Shown here in pieces: positions 44,822-54,875 of a DNA stretch of 64,000 nucleotides (within the stretch, counting starts at the first letter, position 1; each line of letters begins with the position of its first letter). This DNA comes from Paenibacillus sp. R14(2021) (GTDB lineage Bacteria > Bacillota > Bacilli > Paenibacillales > Paenibacillaceae): positions 4,707,001 through 4,771,000 of the forward strand of contig NZ_CP080269.1 in NCBI RefSeq assembly GCF_019431355.1. Reading direction: 5' to 3'. The notes beneath the pieces were generated by a model. That model was not told where the DNA came from. It ran no database searches and was given only the letters and a program-made list of their open reading frames with translations. Made by a program: the position numbers and the translations under genes.

Positions 44822-47042
44822 GGAGCCGACAGCGGAACAAATCGCGGATCAACGCATTTATACGCAGTTTGGCGTAACGGATAGTGAATATGACCTCATT
44901 TGCGGATTTCTCGGCCGCAAGCCGAATTATACGGAAATCGGCGTATTCAGCGTAATGTGGTCGGAGCACTGCTCCTACAAGAATTCCAAGAAAATCCTCA
45001 AGAAATTCCCGATTACCGGACCTAAGGTGCTTATGGGACCCGGCGAGGGCGCGGGAATCGTGGATATCGGCGACAACCAAGCGGTTGTTTTCAAAATCGA
45101 ATCGCATAACCATCCGTCCGCGGTCGAGCCTTACCAAGGCGCAGCGACAGGCGTCGGCGGCATTATCCGCGACATTTTCTCCATGGGCGCGCGTCCCGTG
45201 GCTCTGCTGAACAGCTTGCGTTTCGGCAACCTGGAGAATCCGCGTGTTAAATATTTGTTCGAACACGTCGTCGGCGGTATCGCAGGTTACGGCAACTGTA
45301 TCGGGATCCCAACCGTTGCGGGCGAAGTGATGTTCGATGAGAGCTATGAAGGCAATCCGCTCGTTAACGCTATGTGCGTGGGTCTTATCGATCACGACAA
45401 AATTCAACGCGGTGTCGCAAAAGGCGTTGGTAACCCTGTTTTCTACGTAGGTCCTGCAACAGGCCGCGACGGCATCCACGGCGCGACTTTCGCTTCGGTT
45501 GAGCTCTCTGAAGAGTCCGAAGAGAAGCGTACGGCGGTACAAGTCGGCGATCCGTTCATGGAGAAGCTCGTTATGGAAGCGACGCTCGAACTGATTGATT
45601 CCGGCATCGTTGTCGGTATTCAAGATATGGGCGCTGCGGGCTTGACGTGCTCCAGCGCGGAGATGGCGTCTAAGGCCGGCAACGGCTTGGAGCTGTATTT
45701 GGATGAAGTGCCGCAGCGCGAAGAAGGCATGACGCCTTACGAAATGATGCTGTCGGAGTCGCAGGAGCGCATGCTGTTCGTCGTTGAACCGCAGCACGAA
45801 GCGCAGGCGCAGGAGATTTTCGATCGTTGGGGCATCATCTGCGTGAAGGTCGGCAAAGTAACGGACGACGGCCGTCTTCGTTTGTTCCACCAAGGCGAAG
45901 AAGTCGCGAACATGCCGGTGACGGCGCTTGTCGACGAGTGCCCGATGTATGACAAACCATCCCAAGAGCCTGCTTATTATGCGGCAAATGCAGCAATCGA
46001 TACAACGGCATATCCGGAAGTAACGGATTTGACAGGCGCGCTCAAGCAAGTGCTTGCTTCGCCGACGGTTGCGAGCAAAGAGTGGGTTTATAGCCAATAT
46101 GACCATATGGTTCGCACGAGCACGGCTGTTGCGCCGGGTTCCGATGCGGCAGTCGTTACGATTCGCGGTACGCGTAAAGCACTTGCGATGACAACAGATT
46201 GCAATGGCCGTTATGTATACCTCGATCCAGAAGTCGGCGGTCGAATCGCCGTTGCGGAAGCAGCGCGTAACGTTGTCTGCTCCGGTGCAGAGCCGCTTGC
46301 GATCACGGACAACTTGAACTTCGGCAGTCCGGAGAAACCGGAAGTGTTCTGGCAAATCGAGAAAGCCGCAGACGGTATTTCCGAAGCTTGCCGCGTGCTG
46401 GAAACGCCGGTTATCGGCGGTAACGTCAGCTTGTACAACGAGAACGCGAAAGGCGCGATCTACCCTACGCCGGTCATCGGCATGGTTGGTCTCGTGCACG
46501 ACGTGAACCATATTACGACGCAAGGCTTCAAAGCAGACGGCGACATCATCATTCTTGCCGGCGAAACGAAGCACGAGCTTGGCGGAAGCGAATTGCAATA
46601 TGTCCTTCACGGCAAGAGCGAAGGACGTCCGCCTGAAATCGACCTGGCTATTGAAAAGAAACTGCAGCATGGCGTTCTGGGCGCTATTCGGGCAGGCCTC
46701 GTTGCTTCGGCGCATGACCTTTCCGAAGGCGGCCTTGCAGTCGCGCTTGCGGAATCTGCAATCAGCGGCAAGCTGGGCGCTGAAGTCAATGTCGTAACTG
46801 ATTTGCGCGCAGATGCAGCGCTGTTCAGTGAATCCCAATCCCGTATCCTGCTTTCTGCTAAAGCAGATCAAGCGGATCAACTAATGCAATATCTGACGGA
46901 GCAAGGCGTTCCGAATAAAGCAATCGGCGCCGTACGCAGCAGCGGACTGGTCATCAACATCAATGGCAAACCGGGCGTTAACGTACCGGTTGAGCAACTG
47001 GAGAAGGTCTGGAAGGATGCGATTCCATGTCTGATGCAATAA
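44799..47042 (+). CDS. purL: Phosphoribosylformylglycinamidine synthase subunit PurL
   Basis: A 747-residue catalytic subunit of FGAM synthase, the short Gram-positive form that needs PurS and Pur[15 protein letters not shown] at the N-terminus, [37 protein letters not shown], and [16 protein letters not shown] are typical, with a second AIRS-like half after residue 440. It overlaps purQ at its start and purF at its end (16 bases). Confidence 0.98.
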   Translation: MAQQLTAKEPTAEQIADQRIYTQFGVTDSEYDLICGFLGRKPNYTEIGVFSVMWSEHCSYKNSKKILKKFPITGPKVLMGPGEGAGIVDIGDNQAVVFKIESHNHPSAVEPYQGAATGVGGIIRDIFSMGARPVALLNSLRFGNLENPRVKYLFEHVVGGIAGYGNCIGIPTVAGEVMFDESYEGNPLVNAMCVGLIDHDKIQRGVAKGVGNPVFYVGPATGRDGIHGATFASVELSEESEEKRTAVQVGDPFMEKLVMEATLELIDSGIVVGIQDMGAAGLTCSSAEMASKAGNGLELYLDEVPQREEGMTPYEMMLSESQERMLFVVEPQHEAQAQEIFDRWGIICVKVGKVTDDGRLRLFHQGEEVANMPVTALVDECPMYDKPSQEPAYYAANAAIDTTAYPEVTDLTGALKQVLASPTVASKEWVYSQYDHMVRTSTAVAPGSDAAVVTIRGTRKALAMTTDCNGRYVYLDPEVGGRIAVAEAARNVVCSGAEPLAITDNLNFGSPEKPEVFWQIEKAADGISEACRVLETPVIGGNVSLYNENAKGAIYPTPVIGMVGLVHDVNHITTQGFKADGDIIILAGETKHELGGSELQYVLHGKSEGRPPEIDLAIEKKLQHGVLGAIRAGLVASAHDLSEGGLAVALAESAISGKLGAEVNVVTDLRADAALFSESQSRILLSAKADQADQLMQYLTEQGVPNKAIGAVRSSGLVININGKPGVNVPVEQLEKVWKDAIPCLMQ

Positions 47043-48505
47043 AACAGCTTCCGAAGCTGTGGACAGGTGATCATTACAACGAAGGCATTGGCAGGGACGA
47101 TATTTTCGATAAATTGCGTGAGGAGTGCGGGGTATTCGGTGCATTTGGCATACCGGATGCCTGCTCACTCGGCTACTATGGCTTGCACGCGCTGCAGCAC
47201 CGGGGGGAAGAAAGCGCCGGAATGGCAGCCGTGGAATCTGAGACTGGCAAGTTTACGTACCACCGCAACATGGGTCTCGTGAAGGAAGTTTTCGACCAGT
47301 CGAAACTGGAAGGCCTTCCGGGTGACCGGATTATCGGCCATGTTCGGTATTCGACGGCGGGCGAGAGCAAGCTGGCGAACGCGCAGCCGCTCGTGTTCAA
47401 GTACCGCGACGGCGACTTGGCTGTTGCGACGAACGGCAATATCGTGAACGCGCCATCTATTCGCAAGGAATTAGAGAGCCAGGGCTCGATTTTCCAAACG
47501 AGCAGTGATACGGAAGTTATCGCCCATCTGATCGCGCGTTCCAGCAAAGATTTCGTCAGTGCGGCGAAAGACGCGCTGCAGCGGATTATCGGCGGGTTTG
47601 CGTTCCTCATTATGACGAACGACAAGCTGCTTGTCGCTTCCGATCCGCATGGCTTGCGTCCGCTCGTCATGGGACGTTTGGGTGAGGGATACGTGTTCGC
47701 ATCGGAAACGTGCGCGCTGGAAACGGTGGGTGCCGAGTATGTGCGAGACGTGCAGCCGGGCGAGCTGCTTGTATTGGATAAAGAAGGCATGCGCGAGGAT
47801 CGCTTCGAGAAATTGGAACGCCGCGCGACCTGTGCCATGGAATATATCTATTTTGCCCGTCCCGACAGCGACATCAATGGCATCAACCTGCACTCCGCGC
47901 GTAAGCGCATGGGCCGCCAGCTGGCGCTCGAATCGTTTATCGACGCGGATATCGTGACCGGCGTGCCGGACTCCAGTATTTCCGCGGCGATCGGCTATGC
48001 CGAGCAAACCGGCATTCCGTACGAGCTTGGGCTGATCAAGAACAAGTACACGGGCCGGACGTTCATCCAGCCTTCGCAGGAACTGCGGGAAAAAGGCGTG
48101 AAGATGAAGCTGTCCGCCGTTCGCAAAGTCGTCGAAGGCAAACGCGTCGTCATGATTGATGACTCCATCGTTCGCGGCACGACCTCCCTGCGCATCGTGA
48201 ACCTGCTTCGCGAAGCAGGTGCGACTGAGGTGCATGTGTGCATCACGTCGCCGCCTTTCAAGAACCCTTGCTACTACGGCATCGATACGCCGGACCGCAA
48301 GGAGCTGATCGCTTCACAGAAGACCGTTGAAGAGATCCGCCAGGAGATCAACGCGGATTCCTTATATTTCTTGAGCAACGAAGGCTTCGTCGAGTCCGTT
48401 GGCGGCAACGACGGCGAGTACAACCGCGGTATGTGTATGGCCTGCTTCGATAACGATTATCCGACGCCTGTTGATCCGACTTCGGAGAAAAGCTGCAGCT
48501 GCTAA
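47027..48505 (+). CDS. purF: Amidophosphoribosyltransferase
   Basis: A 492-residue enzyme making phosphoribosylamine from PRPP and glutamine, the committed step. The N-terminal nucleophile is Cys34 in [10 protein letters not shown], which implies removal of a 33-residue propeptide; Bacillus PurF has 11. The PRPP loop is [18 protein letters not shown]. The [4Fe-4S] ligands of the Bacillus type are visible as [18 protein letters not shown] and [12 protein letters not shown]. The start overlaps the end of purL by 16 bases, with GGAGAAGG as ribosome site. Confidence 0.97.
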   Translation: MSDAIKQLPKLWTGDHYNEGIGRDDIFDKLREECGVFGAFGIPDACSLGYYGLHALQHRGEESAGMAAVESETGKFTYHRNMGLVKEVFDQSKLEGLPGDRIIGHVRYSTAGESKLANAQPLVFKYRDGDLAVATNGNIVNAPSIRKELESQGSIFQTSSDTEVIAHLIARSSKDFVSAAKDALQRIIGGFAFLIMTNDKLLVASDPHGLRPLVMGRLGEGYVFASETCALETVGAEYVRDVQPGELLVLDKEGMREDRFEKLERRATCAMEYIYFARPDSDINGINLHSARKRMGRQLALESFIDADIVTGVPDSSISAAIGYAEQTGIPYELGLIKNKYTGRTFIQPSQELREKGVKMKLSAVRKVVEGKRVVMIDDSIVRGTTSLRIVNLLREAGATEVHVCITSPPFKNPCYYGIDTPDRKELIASQKTVEEIRQEINADSLYFLSNEGFVESVGGNDGEYNRGMCMACFDNDYPTPVDPTSEKSCSC

Positions 48506-48642
48506 GAAGTGCGCTTCGGGCCTGTTCATATCAGCCTACGGCCGCTGCTTCACCTTTTCAATTTTTAAATGCAACGGAGCTGACGCGTTTATGACGCGCT
48601 TTCGCTTGAAATATGGGCAAGGCCCGCAAAATCGAAGATGCG

Positions 48643-48696
48643 AGTTTTTGCTTGACCTTCGGTTTATCCCGAAGGTAAGCGAAGCCCGCAAAAACT
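48643..48696 (+). promoter_or_regulatory. Hairpin abutting the purM ribosome site
   Basis: AGTTTTTGC (48643-48651) pairs with GCAAAAACT (48688-48696), and within it ACCTTCGG pairs with CCGAAGGT around a short loop. The right arm ends where the purM Shine-Dalgarno (TTTAGGGAG) begins. A matching AAGTTTTTGCTT stem precedes purH. Confidence 0.65.
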
Positions 48697-48712
48697 TTAG
48701 GGAGTGACCAGA

Positions 48713-49759
48713 GTGGCAGAAGCTTATAAACAAGCCGGCGTCGACATTGCGGCAGGCAATGAAGCGGTCGAGCGGATGAAGAAGCACGTGAAGAAGACGT
48801 TCCGCCCTGAAGTGCTGACAGAGCTTGGCGGATTCGGCGCGTTATTCGGCTTGAACAAAGACAAGTACGAGGAGCCGGTGCTTGTTTCCGGTACGGACGG
48901 CGTGGGCACGAAGCTGAAAGTTGCTTTTGCTATGGACAAGCATGACACGATCGGGATCGACGCGGTCGCGATGTGCGTGAACGATATCGTCGTGCAAGGC
49001 GCGGAGCCATTGTTCTTCCTCGACTATCTGGCCTGCGGCAAGGTCGAGCCTGAGAAAATCGAAGCGATCGTAAAAGGTATCTCCGACGGCTGCGTGCAGT
49101 CCGGCTGCGCCTTGATCGGCGGCGAAACGGCTGAGATGCCGGGCATGTACCAAGGTGACGAATATGATATCGCTGGCTTCACGGTCGGTATCGTAGATAA
49201 GAAAAAAATCATCGACGGCACTACGATCGCTCCCGGCGATGTCGTGCTCGGCCTCGCTTCGAGCGGCATTCACAGCAACGGCTTCTCCCTCGTTCGCCGC
49301 TTGCTGGTGGACAACTCCGGCTACAGCCTGAACGACAAATTGCCTGAGCTTGGCGGCGAGAAGACACTTGGTGAAGTAATCATCGAACCAACTCGCATTT
49401 ACGTGAAATCCGTGCTGGAGCTGATTAACCGCGTGACGGTCAAAGGCATGGCGCATATCACGGGCGGCGGCTTCATCGAAAACATTCCGCGGGTGCTGCC
49501 GGAAGGCGTCAACGTGGAAATCGCATACGGCTCTTGGCCAATCCAGCCTGTGTTCAAGCTGATGCAGGAAAAAGGCAGTATCACGAACCGCGACATGTTC
49601 ACGACGTTCAATATGGGTGTCGGCATGGTCGTTGTCGTAAGCGCAGATCAAGCAGAAGAAGCACTCCGCACGGCGAAAGAGCTTGGCGAAGATGCTTACA
49701 TCATTGGCAAAGTGACCGAAGGAAACCGCGTGGTGACCTTCACGGGAGCTGATGTGTAA
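48713..49759 (+). CDS. purM: Phosphoribosylformylglycinamidine cyclo-ligase
   Basis: A 348-residue AIR synthetase. [50 protein letters not shown] and [11 protein letters not shown] are the family motifs. The GTG at 48713 is chosen because TTAGGGAG precedes it by seven bases; a GTG at 48704 lies on the ribosome site. A 200-base gap with a hairpin separates it from purF. The stop overlaps the purN start (TAATG). Confidence 0.97.
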   Translation: MAEAYKQAGVDIAAGNEAVERMKKHVKKTFRPEVLTELGGFGALFGLNKDKYEEPVLVSGTDGVGTKLKVAFAMDKHDTIGIDAVAMCVNDIVVQGAEPLFFLDYLACGKVEPEKIEAIVKGISDGCVQSGCALIGGETAEMPGMYQGDEYDIAGFTVGIVDKKKIIDGTTIAPGDVVLGLASSGIHSNGFSLVRRLLVDNSGYSLNDKLPELGGEKTLGEVIIEPTRIYVKSVLELINRVTVKGMAHITGGGFIENIPRVLPEGVNVEIAYGSWPIQPVFKLMQEKGSITNRDMFTTFNMGVGMVVVVSADQAEEALRTAKELGEDAYIIGKVTEGNRVVTFTGADV

Positions 49760-50370
49760 TGGCAGCAATGCGTATTGCCGTTTTCGCCTCGGGACAAGGC
49801 TCGAACTTTGGAGCGCTGGCAGAAGCGGCAAAACAACAAAGGCTCGAGGGCGCAAGCCTCGAGCTTCTTGTATGTGATAAGCCGGAGGCCCCTGTCGTGG
49901 AACGCGCACGGGCAGCGGGCGTAGATACGTTCGTGTTCCGGCCGAAGGAATACCCATCGCGCGAGGCGCATGATTCGGAAATCCTTTCGGAGCTTCGGCG
50001 CCGCGGCATTGAGCTAATCGTGCTGGCAGGCTATATGCGAATTATTACGCCGGTGCTGGTGGAGCCGTTTTACGGGCGAATGGTCAATGTGCATCCGTCG
50101 TTGCTGCCTGCTTTTCCCGGCGTGAACGGCATGAAGCAAGCGCTCGAATACGGTGTAAAACTGACCGGCGTGACAGTTCATTACGTGGACGGCGGCTTGG
50201 ACAGCGGCCCGATTATTGCGCAGCGCGTCGTTGAAGTGGTTGAAGGCGAGACGCTGGAAACGCTGGCGCCGCGCATGCATGCCGCGGAGCGGCAGTTGCT
50301 TCCGTGGGTCGTGGGGCGTATCGCGGCCGGGGCTGTTACGCTCAATGGGCGAAATGTGGTTGTGAATTAG
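49759..50370 (+). CDS. purN: Phosphoribosylglycinamide formyltransferase
   Basis: A 203-residue GAR transformylase that uses 10-formyltetrahydrofolate. The AVFASGQGSNFGAL motif binds the ribonucleotide; LAGYMRIITP, NVHPSLLPAFPG and the catalytic HYVDGGLDSGPIIAQ with Asn, His and Asp are present. Coupled to purM by a one-base overlap. Confidence 0.97.
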   Translation: MAAMRIAVFASGQGSNFGALAEAAKQQRLEGASLELLVCDKPEAPVVERARAAGVDTFVFRPKEYPSREAHDSEILSELRRRGIELIVLAGYMRIITPVLVEPFYGRMVNVHPSLLPAFPGVNGMKQALEYGVKLTGVTVHYVDGGLDSGPIIAQRVVEVVEGETLETLAPRMHAAERQLLPWVVGRIAAGAVTLNGRNVVVN

Positions 50371-50404
50371 GGAATGCTGGTTTCGAGGAGTCTTCGATGC
50401 CTTA

Positions 50405-50595
50405 GCGTCAAAGAGGGCTACCAGATCATCCACATGGGGCGAAACTGGCGGAATAGCGTCAAAGAAGGCTGCCAGATCACCCACATTGGGCGAAACTGGC
50501 GGAATAGCTTTCAAAGAGGGCTGCCAGATCACCCACATTGGACGAAACTGGCGCATTAGCGTCAAAGAAGGCTACCAGATCACCTACATGGGGTG
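50405..50595. repeat. Tandem 51-bp repeats between purN and purH
   Basis: About 3.7 copies of a 51-bp unit (starting AGCGTCAAAGA and containing GGCTACCAGATCA, then CACATGGGGCGAAACTGGCG) begin near 50405, 50456, 50507 and 50558, with a few substitutions between copies. The unit is 17 codons long, so both strands show short repetitive open frames; these lack ribosome sites and I do not call them genes. Confidence 0.85.
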
Positions 50596-50620
50596 CAATT
50601 AGCCAATTGCGCACAGAAGA

Positions 50621-50764
50621 AACGCAAAAACTAGCCCATGCTTCCGAAGCGAGTTTTGTGCTCGCAGGAAGTTATTTCAAGAAGCAACGCAAAAACTAAG
50701 CCCATGCTTCCGAAGTAAGTTTTTGCTTACAAGGAAGTCCATTCAAGTAGTAAAGCAAAAACTT
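50621..50764 (+). repeat. Direct repeats of about 66 bp before purH, with hairpins
   Basis: Copies start at 50621 and 50686 (AACGCAAAAACTA, then GCCCATGCTTCCGAAG), with a short third copy at 50752. Each holds a small stem (GCGAG/CTCGC, then GTAAG/CTTAC). In the last part AAGTTTTTGCTT (50717-50728) pairs perfectly with AAGCAAAAACTT (50753-50764), and the purH Shine-Dalgarno TTAGGAGG follows at once. Confidence 0.75.
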
Positions 50765-50779
50765 TTAGGAGGTTTCATT

Positions 50780-52327
50780 GTGACTATTCGCAGAGCACTG
50801 ATTAGCGTGTCGGATAAGACGGGGATTGTGGAATTTTCGCGGGCGCTTGCCGGACTTGGCGTACAAATTATTTCGACGGGCGGGACGGCGAGCCTGCTGG
50901 AGAAGGAAGGCGTGCCGGTTATCGGTATCTCCGACGTGACAGGCTTCCCGGAAATCCTCGACGGCCGCGTAAAGACGCTGCACCCTGCTGTACATAGCGG
51001 CCTGCTTGCCGTACGCGACGACGAGGAACATCAGAAAGCGATGCAGGAGCTCGGACTCGACTATATCGATCTCGTAGTCGTGAACCTGTATCCGTTTGCG
51101 GCGACGATCGCGAAGCCGGACGTTTCGTATGAAGACGCCATCGAGAACATCGATATCGGCGGCCCGACGATGCTGCGCTCAGCAGCGAAGAACCACGCGT
51201 TCGTGACGGTCGTCGTTGACGCGGCGGACTATCAGACGGTGCTGGACGAAGTGAAAGCCGGCGGCGACACGACGCTGGACACGCGCAAAGCGCTCGCGGC
51301 CAAAGTATTCCGTCACACAGGCGCTTATGACGCGCTCATCTCGGATTACCTCTCCAAGCTGCAGGGCAACCCGCTGCCGGAGAGCCTGACGGTGACGTAC
51401 GAGAAAGTCCAAGATCTGCGCTATGGCGAGAATCCGCATCAGAAGGCGGCATTTTACCGCAAGCCGCTTGCTTCGCAAGGCAACATCACGACGGCGGAGC
51501 AGCTGCACGGCAAGGAGCTGTCCTACAACAACATCAATGACGCCAACGCGGCGCTTGCCATCGTCAAGGAATTCAACGAGCCGGCTGTCGTTGCGGTGAA
51601 GCATATGAATCCTTGCGGCGTGGGCATCGGCCAAGATATCCACGAAGCCTATCAGAAAGCCTACGCGGCTGATCCGACATCCATCTTCGGCGGCATCGTG
51701 GCGGCAAACCGCGAAATCGGCGCGGCGACGGCGCAGCTGCTGAGCGAGATTTTCCTTGAAATCGTCATTGCGCCAAGCTTTACGCCAGAGGCGCTTGAGA
51801 TTCTCACCAAGAAGAAAAACATCCGCCTCATGAAGCTCGGCGAGCTGCAAGCCGCGGGCGAGCGCAAGCCGGAATGGCTCGTTACGAGTGTGGACGGCGG
51901 GATGCTCGTACAAGAGAGCGATGTGCACAGCCTGACGGAAGCGGACATCAAGGTCGTTACGAACCGTCAGCCGACGGAAGAAGAGCTGAAGCAGCTGCTA
52001 TTCGGCTGGAAAGTCGTGAAGCATGTCAAATCGAACGCGATTCTGCTGGCGTCGGATGACATGACGGTTGGCGTAGGCGCTGGTCAAATGAACCGCGTCG
52101 GCGCGGCGCGTATTGCGATCGAGCAAGCTGGAGACAAAGCCAAAGGCGCGATCCTCGCATCCGACGCGTTCTTCCCGATGGGCGACACGCTGGAGCTTGC
52201 GGCGAAGGCTGGCATCACGGCTGTTATCCAACCAGGGGGCTCCATCAAGGACGAGGAGTCGATCGCGGTGGCCAATGCCAACAACATCGCGATGGTCCTG
52301 ACGGGCGTACGTCACTTTAAACACTAG
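50780..52327 (+). CDS. purH: Bifunctional AICAR transformylase/IMP cyclohydrolase
   Basis: A 515-residue enzyme for the last two steps to IMP. The N-terminal cyclohydrolase reads [34 protein letters not shown]; the transformylase domain has [28 protein letters not shown] and the C-terminal [32 protein letters not shown]. The GTG at 50780 with AGGAGG upstream is chosen. A 410-base repeat-rich gap precedes it. Confidence 0.97.
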   Translation: MTIRRALISVSDKTGIVEFSRALAGLGVQIISTGGTASLLEKEGVPVIGISDVTGFPEILDGRVKTLHPAVHSGLLAVRDDEEHQKAMQELGLDYIDLVVVNLYPFAATIAKPDVSYEDAIENIDIGGPTMLRSAAKNHAFVTVVVDAADYQTVLDEVKAGGDTTLDTRKALAAKVFRHTGAYDALISDYLSKLQGNPLPESLTVTYEKVQDLRYGENPHQKAAFYRKPLASQGNITTAEQLHGKELSYNNINDANAALAIVKEFNEPAVVAVKHMNPCGVGIGQDIHEAYQKAYAADPTSIFGGIVAANREIGAATAQLLSEIFLEIVIAPSFTPEALEILTKKKNIRLMKLGELQAAGERKPEWLVTSVDGGMLVQESDVHSLTEADIKVVTNRQPTEEELKQLLFGWKVVKHVKSNAILLASDDMTVGVGAGQMNRVGAARIAIEQAGDKAKGAILASDAFFPMGDTLELAAKAGITAVIQPGGSIKDEESIAVANANNIAMVLTGVRHFKH

Positions 52328-52366
52328 CAGTCGGCTGGGAACGGAATAGTTGAAGGAGGGTTTCTA

Positions 52367-53632
52367 TTGCGTATTATGGTCATTGGCGGCGGCGGGCGTG
52401 AGCACGCCATCGTCTGGGCGCTCAATAAGAGCGAGAAGGTTAGCAAACTCTACTGCGCACCGGGCAACGCTGGAATTGCGGAGCTGGCAGAATGCGTGCC
52501 GATTCCGGTCAACCGATTCAGCGATCTCATTCAATTCGCTGGCGACAACGAAGTGGATCTGGTCGTCGTCGGTCCCGACGATCCGCTGGCGGAAGGCATC
52601 GTGGATGCGTTCGAGGAGCATCACATCCCGGTTTACGGTCCGCGCAAGAATGCGGCCGAGATCGAAGGCAGTAAGATTTTCATGAAAGGCCTGCTGAAAA
52701 AGTACAGCATCCCGACGGCGAAATACGAATCATTCACCGACTATGAATCTGCGCTGGCTTATTTACAGCAGCAGAAGACGCCGATCGTGGTTAAAGCCGA
52801 TGGCTTAGCGGCGGGCAAAGGCGTAACGGTAGCCTATTCCATGCAAGAGGCAGAAGAAGCGCTGCACGGCATGATGGTCGACAAAGTGTTCGGCGAATCC
52901 GGCGGACGCGTCGTTATCGAGGAATTCCTCGAAGGCCAAGAGATGTCCATCCTGGCGTTCGTGGACGGTGAAACGGTACGCGCGATGGTACCAGCGCAGG
53001 ATCATAAGCCGGTCTACGACAACGACAAAGGCCCGAACACCGGCGGCATGGGCACGTATTCCCCGCTGCCGCATATCGATCCTGCCATCGTGGAAGAGTC
53101 GATCGAACATATCATCAAGCCGACGGCGAAAGCCATGGTGAGCGAAGGACGTCCGTTCCGCGGCGTACTGTTCGCGGGTCTCATGATTACGAAAGACGGC
53201 CCGAAGACGATCGAATTCAACGCGCGTATGGGCGATCCGGAGACGCAGGTCGTGCTGCCGCGCCTCAAGACCGATCTGCTTGATATTATTCTTGCTTCCT
53301 TGAATGGCCGATTGGATCAGCTGGACATCGAATGGAGCGACGAAGCGGCCGTCTGCGTCATCGCCGCTTCGGAAGGCTATCCGGGTCCATATCCGAAAGG
53401 GCTGCCAATTACGGGCCTTGACGCGGCCAAGGCACAGGGCGCGCTCGTGTTCCACGCAGGCACCTCGCTGAAGGACGGCGCCATTGTCACGAACGGCGGC
53501 CGTGTGCTTGGCATCGTCGGCCGAGGCTGCGATATCGCGGAGGCGCGTGCCCGTGCGTACGAAGCGGTATCCGTCATCCAGTTCGACGGCATGCACAGCC
53601 GTACCGATATTGCCGCGAAGGCCCTTCGCTGA
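52367..53632 (+). CDS. purD: Phosphoribosylamine--glycine ligase
   Basis: A 421-residue ATP-grasp GAR synthetase, the last gene of the operon. IMVIGGGGREHAIVWAL at the N-terminus, VVKADGLAAGKGVTVA for ATP binding, and FNARMGDPETQVVLPRL with metal ligands are conserved. The TTG at 52367, six bases after AAGGAGGG, gives the expected N-terminus. A strong terminator ends the operon. Confidence 0.97.
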   Translation: MRIMVIGGGGREHAIVWALNKSEKVSKLYCAPGNAGIAELAECVPIPVNRFSDLIQFAGDNEVDLVVVGPDDPLAEGIVDAFEEHHIPVYGPRKNAAEIEGSKIFMKGLLKKYSIPTAKYESFTDYESALAYLQQQKTPIVVKADGLAAGKGVTVAYSMQEAEEALHGMMVDKVFGESGGRVVIEEFLEGQEMSILAFVDGETVRAMVPAQDHKPVYDNDKGPNTGGMGTYSPLPHIDPAIVEESIEHIIKPTAKAMVSEGRPFRGVLFAGLMITKDGPKTIEFNARMGDPETQVVLPRLKTDLLDIILASLNGRLDQLDIEWSDEAAVCVIAASEGYPGPYPKGLPITGLDAAKAQGALVFHAGTSLKDGAIVTNGGRVLGIVGRGCDIAEARARAYEAVSVIQFDGMHSRTDIAAKALR

Positions 53633-53659
53633 TAACGCGTTGCTCACGCATTCAACTTC

Positions 53660-53705
53660 AAAAAGCGATGCCTCATCTAAGGATGACGGGGCATCGCTTT
53701 TTTTC
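53660..53705 (+). terminator. Terminator of the pur operon
   Basis: AAAAAGCGATGCC pairs with GGGCATCGCTTTTT around a 15-base loop that has its own CATC/GATG pairing, with a T run. Confidence 0.9.
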
Positions 53706-53966
53706 GCATCTTGGTAGAATCCGCTGGTCATTGCGTGCCACGGACACAGTTCGAGTTCCTATTTCTGTATTGACAATGTAAGGGGTTTCATGATTGAATA
53801 ATGGGGAAAACGCTTACCTTATTTATCTAGCAGCCATAGAGATGAGCATTGTTAGTACCACATGCAATGGTTCTGTTCTTTATGGTTAATTGTCGTCTGT
53901 TTCGGGAATCGAAGGATTGCAAGAGGCACATTACACGACGGATAAGTAGGAGATGACGCTGAGGCG

Positions 53967-54875
53967 ATGACAATGCCGGTTCTTCATTTTTGCGGAGACT
54001 TCGTAGTCAGACGGAATTGGAAGCTGGAAATGCGCGTACTGCAGGAGCATGAGCTGGTCTATTTCCCGATCGGGACTGGCACCGTGTATGAGGTCAGAGA
54101 CCGGTCGTATACGATAGACGGACCTGCTTGGGTGATCACGCGGGCCGGTACCCCGCATCAGTATAAGTTCAGCGAATCGTCGGCCACCAGGCATCAATTT
54201 CTGCATTTCAGCGCAGACGGGGCACTGTTCCCGCATCTGCTGCTCGAGAGCGGAGCGGACCTCATTCCCGCCAAAGAAAGCGGGTTTCACGCCGCGATGA
54301 TCAGTCACTTGCTCGAAATCACCTACCTGGAGAAGAACAGCAGGCGCAGCGACAGCCTGCTTGCGTCCCTGCTGAACGAACTCGACCATCTGGCCGCCCT
54401 GGCGCAATCGGCAAGCCGCCTTGGCAATCTCCCGCAAGGGAGCAAATCCGACACCTCTTTCTCCCTCATTGTCAGCAAAGCGATCAAATATATCAAATCC
54501 CATCTCGCCGAACCGATTACTGCGCAGGAAATCGCGAGGCATTGCCAAATCTCGCACGAGCACTTATCCAGATTGTTCGTCCGCGAGGTCGGCATTCCGA
54601 TTCGCCAAATGATCATCCAGCTTAGGATGGAGCGGGCCGCGCACACGCTGCGCCATAGTACGCTTAGCATCAACGAAATCGCGGCCCAATGCGGTTACTC
54701 CGAGAACCATTATTTTTCCAGAACGTTCGCTGCGAACTTCGGCTTATCCGCTTCCGCCTACAGAGGGAAGTACGCGAACCCGGACGGCCAGCATTTCGTG
54801 CACGATGTCACGATCGAGGAAAGATACCCCATCAATACTTACTTTCAGCTTAACCCTTTATCCCCGTCATCGTGA
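53967..54875 (+). CDS. AraC family transcriptional regulator
   Basis: A 302-residue regulator. The N-terminal cupin-like sensor domain (VYEVRDRSYTIDGPAWVITRAGTPHQYKF) is followed by the AraC DNA-binding domain from about residue 170: IKYIKSHLAEPITAQEIARHCQISHEHLSRLFVREVGIPI, then AAHTLRHSTLSINEIAAQCGYSENHYFSRTFAANFGLSASAYR. It is convergent with a carbohydrate ABC importer, whose regulator it may be. Its last 26 bases overlap the end of the permease gene on the other strand. Confidence 0.9.
   Translation: MTMPVLHFCGDFVVRRNWKLEMRVLQEHELVYFPIGTGTVYEVRDRSYTIDGPAWVITRAGTPHQYKFSESSATRHQFLHFSADGALFPHLLLESGADLIPAKESGFHAAMISHLLEITYLEKNSRRSDSLLASLLNELDHLAALAQSASRLGNLPQGSKSDTSFSLIVSKAIKYIKSHLAEPITAQEIARHCQISHEHLSRLFVREVGIPIRQMIIQLRMERAAHTLRHSTLSINEIAAQCGYSENHYFSRTFAANFGLSASAYRGKYANPDGQHFVHDVTIEERYPINTYFQLNPLSPSS

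Noticed and set aside
44811-46880. A 689-codon minus-strand frame opposite purL, and similar long frames opposite guaA (35388-36857), hemL (20849-21727) and the sugar permeases (54805-56550)
   Set aside because: All are shadows produced by GC-rich codon use of the confirmed genes on the other strand.
50374-50565. Short repetitive open frames on both strands in the 51-bp repeats
   Set aside because: No ribosome sites; the openness follows from the 51-base (17-codon) repeat length.
50405-50595. Possible CRISPR array
   Set aside because: The copies are head-to-tail without unique spacers, so this is a simple tandem repeat.
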